Source of the DNA: Rhizoclosmatium globosum
Taxonomy: Eukaryota > Chytridiomycota > Chytridiomycetes > Chytridiales > Chytriomycetaceae
Direction of reading: 5' to 3'
NCBI GenBank assembly: GCA_002104985.1
Contig: MCGO01000016.1
Span: 1-64,000 of the forward strand
DNA length: 64,000 nucleotides
The translations under genes and the position numbers were made by a program. The notes below the pieces were generated by a model that saw only the letters and a program-made list of their open reading frames with translations, made no database searches and was not told where the DNA came from. Shown piece by piece: positions 1-11,759 of the stretch. Within the stretch, counting starts at the first letter, position 1. Each line of letters begins with the position of its first letter.

Positions 1-3000
1 GAACAACCAAACCAACCACTTTGAGTGTGCTTCTGGCTCTCTAGAGACTGTGCAAAGATGATTCTTGTTTAAAATCACTGGAATTGGTCCTCTAAGGTGT
101 TTGGGCTGACTGCGGATTCTCACCATATGCAAAATCCGCAGTCAGGATACAACCAAACCAACCACTTTGAGTGTGCTTCTGGCTCTCTAGAGACTGTGCA
201 AAGATGATTCTTGTTTAAAATCACTGGAATTGGTCCTCTAAGGTGTTTGGGCTGACTGCGGATTCTCACCATATGCAAAATCCGCAGTCAGGAAACAACC
301 AAACCAACCACTTTGAGTGTGCTTCTGGCTCTCTAGAGACTGTGCAAAGATGATTCTTGTTTAAAATCACTGGAATTGGTCCTCTAAGGTGTTTGGGCTG
401 ACTGCGGATTCTCACCATATGCAAAATCCGCAGTCAGGAAACAACCAAACCAACCACTTTGAGTGTGCTTCTGGCTCTCTAGAGACTGTGCAAAGATGAT
501 TCTGTTTAAAATCACTGGAATTGGTCCTCTAAGGTGTTTGGGCTGACTGCGGATTCTCACCATATGCAAAATCCGCAGTCAGGAACAACCAAACCAACCA
601 CTTTGAGTGTGCTTCTGGCTCTCTAGAGACTGTGCAAAGATGATTCTGTTTAAAATCACTGGAATTGGTCCTCTAAGGTGTTTGGGCTGACTGCGGATTC
701 TCACCATATGCAAAATCCGCAGTCAGGAACAACCAAACCAACCACTTTGAGTGTGCTTCTGGCTCTCTAGAGACTGTGCAAAGATGATTCTTGTTTAAAA
801 TCACTGGAATTGGTCCTCTAAGGTGTTTGGGCTGACTGCGGATTCTCACCATATGCAAAATCCGCAGTCAGGAACAACCAAACCAACCACTTTGAGTGTG
901 CTTCTGGCTCTCTAGAGACTGTGCAAAGATGATTCAAGTTTAAAATCACTGGAATTGGTCCTCTAAGGTGTTTGGGCTGACTGCGGATTCTCACCATATG
1001 CAAAATCCGCAGTCAGGAAACAACCAAACCAACCACTTTGAGTGTGCTTCTGGCTCTCTAGAGACTGTGCAAAGATGATTCTTGTTTAAAATCACTGGAA
1101 TTGGTCCTCTAAGGTGTTTGGGCTGACTGCGGATTCTCACCATATGCAAAATCCGCAGTCAGGATACAACCAAACCAACCACTTTGAGTGTGCTTCTGGC
1201 TCTCTAGAGACTGTGCAAAGATGATTCTGTTTAAAATCACTGGAATTGGTCCTCTAAGGTGTTTGGGCTGACTGCGGATTCTCACCATATGCAAAATCCG
1301 CAGTCAGGAACAACCAAACCAACCACTTTGAGTGTGCTTCTGGCTCTCTAGAGACTGTGCAAAGATGATTCTGTTTAAAATCACTGGAATTGGTCCTCTA
1401 AGGTGTTTGGGCTGACTGCGGATTCTCACCATATGCAAAATCCGCAGTCAGGATACAACCAAACCAACCACTTTGAGTGTGCTTCTGGCTCTCTAGAGAC
1501 TGTGCAAAGATGATTCTGTTTAAAATCACTGGAATTGGTCCTCTAAGGTGTTTGGGCTGACTGCGGATTCTCACCATATGCAAAATCCGCAGTCAGGAAC
1601 AACCAAACCAACCACTTTGAGTGTGCTTCTGGCTCTCTAGAGACTGTGCAAAGATGATTCTGTTTAAAATCACTGGAATTGGTCCTCTAAGGTGTTTGGG
1701 CTGACTGCGGATTCTCACCATATGCAAAATCCGCAGTCAGGAACAACCAAACCAACCACTTTGAGTGTGCTTCTGGCTCTCTAGAGACTGTGCAAAGATG
1801 ATTCTTGTTTAAAATCACTGGAATTGGTCCTCTAAGGTGTTTGGGCTGACTGCGGATTCTCACCATATGCAAAATCCGCAGTCAGGAACAACCAAACCAA
1901 CCACTTTGAGTGTGCTTCTGGCTCTCTAGAGACTGTGCAAAGATGATTCTTGTTTAAAATCACTGGAATTGGTCCTCTAAGGTGTTTGGGCTGACTGCGG
2001 ATTCTCACCATATGCAAAATCCGCAGTCAGGATACAACCAAACCAACCACTTTGAGTGTGCTTCTGGCTCTCTAGAGACTGTGCAAAGATGATTCAGTTT
2101 AAAATCACTGGAATTGGTCCTCTAAGGTGTTTGGGCTGACTGCGGATTCTCACCATATGCAAAATCCGCAGTCAGGATACAACCAAACCAACCACTTTGA
2201 GTGTGCTTCTGGCTCTCTAGAGACTGTGCAAAGATGATTCTGTTTAAAATCACTGGAATTGGTCCTCTAAGGTGTTTGGGCTGACTGCGGATTCTCACCA
2301 TATGCAAAATCCGCAGTCAGGAAACAACCAAACCAACCACTTTGAGTGTGCTTCTGGCTCTCTAGAGACTGTGCAAAGATGATTCTTGTTTAAAATCACT
2401 GGAATTGGTCCTCTAAGGTGTTTGGGCTGACTGCGGATTCTCACCATATGCAAAATCCGCAGTCAGGATACAACCAAACCAACCACTTTGAGTGTGCTTC
2501 TGGCTCTCTAGAGACTGTGCAAAGATGATTCTGTTTAAAATCACTGGAATTGGTCCTCTAAGGTGTTTGGGCTGACTGCGGATTCTCACCATATGCAAAA
2601 TCCGCAGTCAGGAAACAACCAAACCAACCACTTTGAGTGTGCTTCTGGCTCTCTAGAGACTGTGCAAAGATGATTCTGTTTAAAATCACTGGAATTGGTC
2701 CTCTAAGGTGTTTGGGCTGACTGCGGATTCTCACCATATGCAAAATCCGCAGTCAGGAACAACCAAACCAACCACTTTGAGTGTGCTTCTGGCTCTCTAG
2801 AGACTGTGCAAAGATGATTCAAGTTTAAAATCACTGGAATTGGTCCTCTAAGGTGTTTGGGCTGACTGCGGATTCTCACCATATGCAAAATCCGCAGTCA
2901 GGAACAACCAAACCAACCACTTTGAGTGTGCTTCTGGCTCTCTAGAGACTGTGCAAAGATGATTCTGTTTAAAATCACTGGAATTGGTCCTCTAAGGTGT

Positions 3001-4897
3001 TTGGGCTGACTGCGGATTCTCACCATATGCAAAATCCGCAGTCAGGATACAACCAAACCAACCACTTTGAGTGTGCTTCTGGCTCTCTAGAGACTGTGCA
3101 AAGATGATTCAAGTTTAAAATCACTGGAATTGGTCCTCTAAGGTGTTTGGGCTGACTGCGGATTCTCACCATATGCAAAATCCGCAGTCAGGATACAACC
3201 AAACCAACCACTTTGAGTGTGCTTCTGGCTCTCTAGAGACTGTGCAAAGATGATTCAGTTTAAAATCACTGGAATTGGTCCTCTAAGGTGTTTGGGCTGA
3301 CTGCGGATTCTCACCATATGCAAAATCCGCAGTCAGGATACAACCAAACCAACCACTTTGAGTGTGCTTCTGGCTCTCTAGAGACTGTGCAAAGATGATT
3401 CTTGTTTAAAATCACTGGAATTGGTCCTCTAAGGTGTTTGGGCTGACTGCGGATTCTCACCATATGCAAAATCCGCAGTCAGGAACAACCAAACCAACCA
3501 CTTTGAGTGTGCTTCTGGCTCTCTAGAGACTGTGCAAAGATGATTCAGTTTAAAATCACTGGAATTGGTCCTCTAAGGTGTTTGGGCTGACTGCGGATTC
3601 TCACCATATGCAAAATCCGCAGTCAGGATACAACCAAACCAACCACTTTGAGTGTGCTTCTGGCTCTCTAGAGACTGTGCAAAGATGATTCTGTTTAAAA
3701 TCACTGGAATTGGTCCTCTAAGGTGTTTGGGCTGACTGCGGATTCTCACCATATGCAAAATCCGCAGTCAGGATACAACCAAACCAACCACTTTGAGTGT
3801 GCTTCTGGCTCTCTAGAGACTGTGCAAAGATGATTCAGTTTAAAATCACTGGAATTGGTCCTCTAAGGTGTTTGGGCTGACTGCGGATTCTCACCATATG
3901 CAAAATCCGCAGTCAGGAACAACCAAACCAACCACTTTGAGTGTGCTTCTGGCTCTCTAGAGACTGTGCAAAGATGATTCTTGTTTAAAATCACTGGAAT
4001 TGGTCCTCTAAGGTGTTTGGGCTGACTGCGGATTCTCACCATATGCAAAATCCGCAGTCAGGATACAACCAAACCAACCACTTTGAGTGTGCTTCTGGCT
4101 CTCTAGAGACTGTGCAAAGATGATTCTGTTTAAAATCACTGGAATTGGTCCTCTAAGGTGTTTGGGCTGACTGCGGATTCTCACCATATGCAAAATCCGC
4201 AGTCAGGATACAACCAAACCAACCACTTTGAGTGTGCTTCTGGCTCTCAGAGACTGTGCAAAGATGATTCTGTTTAAAATCACTGGAATTGGTCCTCTAA
4301 GGTGTTTGGGCTGACTGCGGATTCTCACCATATGCAAAATCCGCAGTCAGGATACAACCAAACCAACCACTTTGAGTGTGCTTCTGGCTCTCTAGAGACT
4401 GTGCAAAGATGATTCTTGTTTAAAATCACTGGAATTGGTCCTCTAAGGTGTTTGGGCTGACTGCGGATTCTCACCATATGCAAAATCCGCAGTCAGGATA
4501 CAACCAAACCAACCACTTTGAGTGTGCTTCTGGCTCTCTAGAGACTGTGCAAAGATGATTCTGTTTAAAATCACTGGAATTGGTCCTCTAAGGTGTTTGG
4601 GCTGACTGCGGATTCTCACCATATGCAAAATCCGCAGTCAGGATACAACCAAACCAACCACTTTGAGTGTGCTTCTGGCTCTCAGAGACTGTGCAAAGAT
4701 GATTCTTGTTTAAAATCACTGGAATTGGTCCTCTAAGGTGTTTGGGCTGACTGCGGATTCTCACCATATGCAAAATCCGCAGTCAGGATACAACCAAACC
4801 AACCACTTTGAGTGTGCTTCTGGCTCTCAGAGACTGTGCAAAGATGATTCTTGTTTAAAATCACTGGAATTGGTCCTCTAAGGTGTTTGGCTGACTG
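1..4897. repeat. Satellite array, ~145-bp units, about 33 copies
   Basis: Head-to-tail units of about 145 bp fill the first 4.9 kb and continue past the left edge. Units are almost identical. They differ mainly at two places: the bases after CAGTCAGGA (AAC, TAC or AAAC before AACC) and the spacer between GATTC and GTTT (TT, T, AA or A). A few units near the right end have lost TA from CTCTCTAGAGAC (near 4250, 4685 and 4830). The last unit breaks at about 4890 inside the hairpin arm and abuts the outer edge of the left inverted-repeat arm. The 61-codon open frames on the minus strand are by-products of the repeat, not genes. Confidence 0.97.
106..145. repeat. Perfect 13-bp hairpin in each satellite unit (first full example)
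   Basis: CTGACTGCGGATT at 106-118 and its exact reverse complement at 133-145 enclose a 14-nt loop. The same stem recurs in every unit, so the array could form cruciforms at regular 145-bp spacing. No stem mutation was noticed, while other sites in the unit vary. Confidence 0.9.
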
Positions 4898-5161
4898 TTG
4901 CGGGTGCCATTTTCGATGTAAGTTCGATTTCATCTCAAGGTTTCTAGAAGGGATTCAAGAACCGCGATTTACGATTGGTTCTCACAATCCTATATTGTCG
5001 CCAAAAGATTCGCGAGGTGTGCGTGTCTGTTCATAGCGAGACGGGTTGATTTCTGCTTGACTTGAGCTTGGACAGCCAACACGTGTTTGGCCACGCAGGG
5101 AAAGGGAGAATCTGATTGGTCGTTGAACCAACACTGAAACTTCACCTACAACAAACATCAT

Positions 5162-7922
5162 ATGGGCCGAATAACAGGAGGTGAGGCTATTCTCTTCTTT
5201 GATGTGAAACCGGTGTTCTGGTTCACTGATTCAAGACGTTCACATCCAGTCTTCCATCACGACCATCCCAAACGCACGTTATTCATAATCGCCGTCTTCT
5301 TAATAACCTCTGCCCGTTTCTCTCTCGTCGTTCCTCGATCCAAGCTGTTTGCTCACGATAAAATCGCAACAAGGATATCTATCGAGACTGCAGAATCAGT
5401 ACCATTCGTTCCATTCTCGCCTGAAATAGAACCCTTGCGGTCACGGAAAATCTCGTGTATCAGCACGCTTCGGAGAGCCAGTTCTACAGCCAATGGACAA
5501 CTGGTCGTTTAAAGTTCAACAAGAATGTGAGGGATTTACGACAACCCACTGGACATCCACCATTTTCTTCCACGGAGCCTCGATTTCTGCACGGTGTTGC
5601 AAGTGGTGACGCTCTCTCAGATCGTGTAATGTAAGACCGAATTTCTCCTTCCTTCCCTTTTACTAAATTGTGCAACCAAAAGAATCTGGACCAAAGTTTC
5701 CCCACCGCCCGAAACCGCATCTTTCTATGTCCGATACGACATCTCGTTATCTGCAACAGAGCCTGATTCTTCCCTTCCGGGCTCTCCTTTTCTAAACTCG
5801 ACACCTCAATCCGTTCTGGTGTCGTTTTGACCGGCCCTGAAGTTGATTACACTGTCAAAATTGACTTGACAGGCCTAGATCCCAAAACTGTCTACTATTT
5901 CCAGTTTTCAGCACCGTCCAATATCGCCGACCATAAATACGGAAAACCTCATTCACTGGTGTTTAGTCCTGTCGGGCAAACCAAAACTCTACCGACAAAG
6001 GATGATCCCACCATTTCTTCTGTTCAATTCGCTGTTGTGTCTTGTTCCAACTGGCCTCGTGGGTTCTTCAATGTGTACTCGTCGATCGCTGCAAGAGACG
6101 AAGTCGACGTTGTATTGCATTTGGGTGATTACATCTATGAATATAGGAATGGAGAATACGGCGACGGGAGCTCTATTGGAAGAATCCCGAAGCCGGACAG
6201 AGAGCTATTGACGTTAGGCGATTATCGGTAAGAAATTGTTTGTGACATGAAATGAACTCATTCGACCTTAAGTGAGCGTCACGCCCAGTACAAAGAAGAT
6301 GAAGACTTACAGTCGCTTCATCGATTGAAACCGTGGATTGTGATTTGGGAGTAAGTTGATACCAACGCATTGAATTATTTTGCTAAACTTGCTTAATGAT
6401 AGTGACCACGAATTTGTGGATGACATATCTGGATTCTTCAACAGCGCACATTCAAATGAAACTCTTATTCGGATACCAGCCGCTATGCGAGCCTACTTTG
6501 AGTATCTACCCATCCGTGTCCAAAAGAACTTCCACTACAAGCCAGCGCACCTTTCTCTCCAATCTCAGAACCGTGATCTTGCAATTGAAGCCGACCAACA
6601 CAACGGTATCTACCGAAACTTCCACTTCGGGAAGCTCCTAGACCTCATGATGCTGGATACTCGAATCCACGGCCGCGATCGAAGTGACTGGGCAACTGTT
6701 CTGAACGAAGATCGAACCATTCTTGGTGATGATCAAGAACAATGGCTTGTTCAACAATTACAGGAGTCGTCAGATAGAGGAGCTGCATGGCGAGTGATTG
6801 GAAATCAAGTCGTCTTTGCTCAAATGGATTGGTGGGGCTTGATGTTCAACAGCGATGCATGGGATGGGTATCCAGCCAGTCGAAAAAGAATTTTGGAGGC
6901 AATAGAGAAGAGGGGCATAAAGGATGTTGTCGTCTTGACTGGAGAGTGAGGTTCATTCATTATAATCGCACAAGCTAAAACCAATTCAGTGTCCACGCAT
7001 CCCTCTCGTTCAATGTTCCGAAATCACTAGAGACATATAATTCCAAGACTGGGGAAGGATCAGGCTGGTGGCTCTCCACCTTTTTTTCTGCGGAGCTGGA
7101 AACGAACCTTTTCTTTGGTGGTCTGGGCCTGAAATACATCTCCTTGCCGCTGTTAAATCTATCTCCCTCCGACGTTTCCGTTTTCCGATTGTGTGTTCCG
7201 ATGCTTATCTCGGAACTTCTGAGATAAGAGAAATGGTATGGATTATGTATATTTATGTATGACGAGTTCTTATAACAACTGAAGGCAAAAGACATTTTGA
7301 AACAACTCTTAGAACGTTTTAATTTGGTTTGACGCGTAAATAGATTTGTAAATAAATTATTGTAAGTAAGGGCCGTTGGTTTTACAAAGTACGATTGACT
7401 TAATCACGGAATAACGTTACAAATGGTGCTTAGGAAAAGGTTGTAGAAAATTGGACTTTGGTAAGCTCGAGGATCATCGGTTTAACCCTACCAAATCTCC
7501 ATTGTCAAGTGACCTGTTTTTTCTGTGGTCACTTGATGCTTTGGACCAGGAAATGAGGATTGCCCAACTTTGAGGGTTTCGAGGATGGCAAAAAGTTGGG
7601 GCAGAGCCACCAGCCTGGGGAAGGATCTCTTTTGGTCGAATTTGTGGCTCCTGCTGTAACTTCTCCGTCGCCTTTGGAATCAATTCATATCGGCTTCTTG
7701 AATCCTGTGGCAGAAACGTTATTCCCTAGACTTGAACCTCATTTGCAGTTCATGGATCTTTCACGGCGAGGCTATATTATTCTGAAGATTGGAATTGAAC
7801 GAACTCTCTGCGAGTACTGGTATAATAACAACGTACGAACGCGAGGTTCAGGAGAAAGTTTGGGTGTTCTTGTAGAGACTGATAGGGGTACTGGGCGAAT
7901 AACAAGAGTGATGCTACAATAA
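5162..7922 (+). pseudogene. PhoD-like alkaline phosphatase, left copy, split by a transposon
   Basis: The product is a PhoD-family metallophosphatase, a phosphomonoesterase or phosphodiesterase, probably membrane-anchored and extracytoplasmic. An N-terminal hydrophobic stretch (TLFIIAVFLITSA) suggests a signal anchor. The family start FLHGVASGD is followed by an intron at 5633-5681 and IWTKVSPPP. The catalytic signatures HLGDYIYEY, WDDHEF and LTGD-VHAS follow, separated by short introns (one at about 6229). The C-terminal block VEFVAPAVTSPSP lies after 7627. In this copy the coding region between TYNSKTGEGS and VEFVAPA is interrupted by the element at 7062-7616. Single-base frameshifts near 5430 and 5800 are absent from the right copy, so those may be sequencing errors, while the insertion is not. 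The stop at 7920-7922 overlaps an AATAAA signal. Confidence 0.88.
7062..7616. mobile_element. 555-bp non-autonomous inverted-repeat element (MITE) in PhoD
   Basis: The element begins AGGCTGGTGGCTCT and ends with the reverse complement AGAGCCACCAGCCT. It is flanked by the 11-bp direct repeat GGGGAAGGATC at 7051-7061 and 7617-7627. The right arm holds the empty site once, near 37090, with one base changed. Termini, direct repeat and empty site together show an insertion. No transposase is encoded. An 11-bp target duplication would fit Mutator-like elements (usually 8-11 bp), but the family is an inference. Confidence 0.85.
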
Positions 7923-8458
7923 AATAATAGGCATTTTTGATAAACGAAGAAGTGTCTTGTTGATTCAACGCTTACACAATATATTCATCGATTACTACTA
8001 CTATGAGGAAGAATTGATTTGTTATTACGTTATTTGGCTTCTTAAAGTCAAAGGGTTCGAGTTTCTCTTTTACGATACAAAGTGATATTTAAAACCTTCC
8101 AAATAAATACCATGGAGTTGACTAACATTAATTCTTTCAAGACGAAATCAACCGTTTAAAGGCAAAATGGCTAAGGTTCAGGTTCAGGTTCTGACCTTGT
8201 AGTTTCCGACTGCCACTGGTGTCTATGAGGTTTATGGGACATTCATTTTGTGAGACAATAAATTATGGAAGTAAATCTGCAAAATGGTTATTTGAAATCA
8301 ACAAAGGACAGCAAGCTCAAGACAAACAAGGATGTGAAACTCCCAGCAAAAAGAAAGCAATTCAACAAAGTATGAGAACAGCAAGGACGAAAATAGAAGA
8401 ACAAGACCCCAGCAAATCATTGACACACACAACTTCTCCCCACCACCAACTTAACCTC
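7923..8458. other. Spacer between convergent PhoD and Argonaute genes (left)
   Basis: About 535 bp without a supportable gene. It contains a short tandem of GGTTCA (near 8173-8195) and AT-rich 3' flanks of the two convergent genes. An open frame at 8219-8620 overlaps the Argonaute 3' exons on the other strand and has no recognisable domain. Confidence 0.6.
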
Positions 8459-11400
8459 TCAAGAGAAGTACATTTTCGACTTCAGCTCCTCAACAACATT
8501 TTCAAAATCTTCTGCCCGAATCCGGCAGTCCCTGCTCTCGCGGTAGCTCAGTGCACGGATTGCCACAATATTGGCGTAGCGAATTGCTGGAACCAACGCC
8601 GTAGTTCTCGTGCTATTTAAAGTTGATGACATTCAAAACCTCAAACATTTTGAACAAACTTTGTGTCCAGACGGCATAATTTGAAGCACATCTCTTCAAG
8701 TTCCGAATTATTAAAGTTACTTTCATTGAGAATGACTCGGTAGTTTACAGGGGATTCTCCTCTTTCTCCTGAATGCAAGACAAAATCGTGGATGTGAGGC
8801 TCAGTTACACCTATCAGACGTGTAAACATTCACACCCAAAATAAATACTCTCACCAGAGTTCACCACTGTCCCAAAATCAACTTCCTTTTTACTGTTGAG
8901 GCAGTCTTTCTGAAAAAAGAGTCGCCCGTGATTTCTGTTGACAAGGATAAAAGTGATCCTGCAATCCACCACTCCACAGTCCTTCAAGGCACCTTTCATG
9001 ATATCAACTTCCCGTTTTGCGACGTAAGAACAATTTTCCTCAAGTACCCCGTCACGGAAGTAAATAACACGCGAAGGAGCTCGAAGCTTCGTTTCAAACT
9101 TTTTCAAAAGTCCACTAAATTTGGAAGACAAATTAGTGATGATTCTTTCGCGCGGACCTTGGACTCCAACTTCAGCGTTGTAGGTAACGTATCTGCAAGC
9201 AAAGTTATCGACACATAATATGTTGTTTGAAGACTTACTCTTTGTCCATAGAAGCAACGACAGAGCCAATCGACGCCTGGCCTTGATACTGTGGCGGATG
9301 CATGATTGTACCAGCAACGAACATAGCCCCCTCAGTCTGTGATACGTCACTAAGGATATTAAAATCTGTGACAAAATTGATCCCACCCAGCTTGGAGTTA
9401 ATAAGCATCAGAAGATCTAGCACGGTTTTGAAATGGCAATATTCTGGGTCAAGCGATTGGGTTCCGACGATGTATGTCAAAATTCCAAGTTCTGTATCGG
9501 CACATCTTTCAATCAACTTCCGAGAGGCAATGTCACCATTCCCAACCACACATAATACAAATTTACTTGATCGAGAAGACTTGATGGTCGACAGAAACTC
9601 CCGAATGCCCGCCCCGCCTTGATGGGCAATAGCGGGTCTTTCCACAACCATGCCAAACTCCTCCCCAGTATTTTGAACCATTTTCACAAATTGAGCCGGA
9701 TTTTCGGTGGTTAATCTTGTGGCTGAGTCAAGACAGCAATTGTCCAACTTTCAAGACGTGTTGGACGCACAAACTAAAGTTCTTTAGACACAATACCACC
9801 AATATCAACGACTAACCTGAACAAAATTAATACCCTCGCCATTCTATTGATTTTTAACGCCAGGATCCAATAATCAGACAGGCTGGGAAGTTGCGCTCCC
9901 AACCAACCCGTAATCCACACAAGCAAAAGACGACTTTGATACTTGGATTGAAGAATTTCGTGAGCTTCGAACAGCTGCATGTGCGTAATATCATTCGTCA
10001 TGAAACAAAAGATAGTCACAACAGCAACATCGCCATGCTGCTTCATCACCTCTGCCACAGCTCGAGCAAGAGTATCTTGTACGTTTCCATCATTCTTCCA
10101 CACAAAGGTGTCACAATGGGCCTTCCAATTCCACTCCATACTGAAACATGCCTCTTTGGTCTTATCAAAAAACAAAGTCGCCTTCTTCATGGCTTCTGGC
10201 GTCTCAGTTGAAAATACAGCGCATACACTACTGCCTATGTTGCCTGACTTGTGAACTTTGTACTGAGACAAAATTCGTTAATTCGGGCTTTTAAGCAATG
10301 ATAGTGGCTTACATCGGCAAGTTCCGAACTAAATGAGCTATCCTTAAGAACATGTCCATGCTTTCCTTGCATACGAGGCACCTTCATTATGTTGGCATTG
10401 ACGCTCTTCATTTGACTCTCAACTGACATTCCCCAACGGGCCAAGAATCTTTCTTTGCTTGCAACAACATGATTCCGTTCTCAATAAGTCGGAATCTGTC
10501 ATCGGGTGCAAGCGACATTCTCAGTTTTTGAGCGTCAGTTAACGGTCCAACATAAGTTGCTGGCTAACACCATCAAATCCTCCATTCTATGCAGTGAAAC
10601 TACATTCTCTTGGTTGATGCAGGAAACAAGTGGGACAAGAGTAAAATACTTGGTGCGATCAAATTTTTCGGACAATGAAAAAATTTTGGAGCGCACCAGT
10701 GATGCATCAGAGGTGCAGACAACAAACAGCCCTGACAGAAATCCAGACAGTTGCTCGTACTCAACAGATCCATTGTGATAATTTTGATTCCAAATTTGGC
10801 TTCTTCAAATAGGCAGCAGCAAGCTCCGCGATTGAACCTTGGAGAGAATAATGCAAATTGTTAAAAGAGAAAGGGTACATTTTCGAGTGTAAACCTTGAT
10901 TGAAGACTAGGCAAGTCGTAACGCCAACATTTAAGAGGAGTTCGGAGCAGGTATACTCGACCGCAACCTGCCAGTTTCGAACAAGTTTAAGGCCCCAGGA
11001 AAGTGCTATCGATTGCTTTGGTGCTAAGGATGGATTTGGACTTGGGGACTCTTCTTCAAAGACTGTGGAGACCAATACCGCATCATATGAACGACAAACC
11101 TTGCTGAACTTGATGAGAAATTTCCAATTTTGATTCAGACTGGATGAACGCACGGACGTCTTTGAGGTCAAATGATGAAGGCTTTGCCAATGATACTTTA
11201 TAGTGGCTGTCAGCAAATGTAATGAGCACAAGACGAAACAATATATCAAGAAATGGTATTTCACGTCGCGATCTTATCCATGATGGTAACATACGAAATG
11301 GCTGTAATATCAACCAGGTATGGTTAAATAGACAGTGCCGAAACCGTCAAGATAGCCGTCGCTAAGTATAGAGTGGGCAATTGTTTTTTCCATGCATTGA

Positions 11401-11704
11401 AGACGTGACGCTTGGCGTTTGATCGGGAGTGGTTGTGAATGCTTATGACTCATCAATACCCATTTGAGTCATCAGAACAACTCACTGTACGCAAAATATG
11501 GCAATCTTGAATCGATATGGCGAAGCTGTTGGTGTGGAGGGCCGTGTCGGAACCACGGTGCAGTGTTGAAGTTTGTTGTCGTGGGAGTGGGTGGGGCCGT
11601 TACACTGTTCCCCGACGGCATTCGCTTACGAGGCGTCTTGTTTGGGGCGGAATGCCACGGAATGGACTCGTTGGCTGCGAAGAGGCTGGCGTGATTGGAT
11701 CCAT
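8459..11704 (-). CDS. Argonaute-family protein, left copy
   Basis: The small-RNA effector family is recognised from a full set of blocks. An N-terminal Pro/Ser-rich tail is followed by an N domain, the L1 block GLKLVRNWQVAVEYTCSELL, a reduced PAZ (SLHRMEDLMVLGQQ), L2 (ARWGMSVESQMKSVNANI), MID and PIWI. PIWI shows SIGSVVASMD, IYFRDGVLEE, DFVLHSGERGE and the C-terminal tail KSKMYFS. The start is ATG at 11704 and the stop is TGA at 8459-8461, giving about 950 residues after removal of several ~50-nt introns. Catalytic residues are largely lost: GTIMHPP replaces GADVTHP, and the final His of the DFYLCSH block is Gly. The Asp of RDGV remains. A MID-like segment appears twice. Single-base indels break the frame, for example near 9720, and the other arm has the correct frame there. 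The start lies 56 bp from the stop of gene X. Confidence 0.88.
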
Positions 11705-11759
11705 TTTGAGATGGATTTTCAGAAACCCTGTTTCTAACCTGTAGCATTCTTTCGTCGAA

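Noticed and set aside
1..4897. CRISPR-like array
   Set aside because: Units are contiguous ~145-bp repeats without variable spacers, in a eukaryotic genome.
1..4933. Many identical 61-codon minus-strand open frames
   Set aside because: They arise from the periodic satellite. The frame shifts with the spacer variants, and no independent coding signal exists.
8219..8620. Plus-strand frame of 133 codons as a gene
   Set aside because: It overlaps the Argonaute 3' exons antisense, has no domain and is broken in the other arm.
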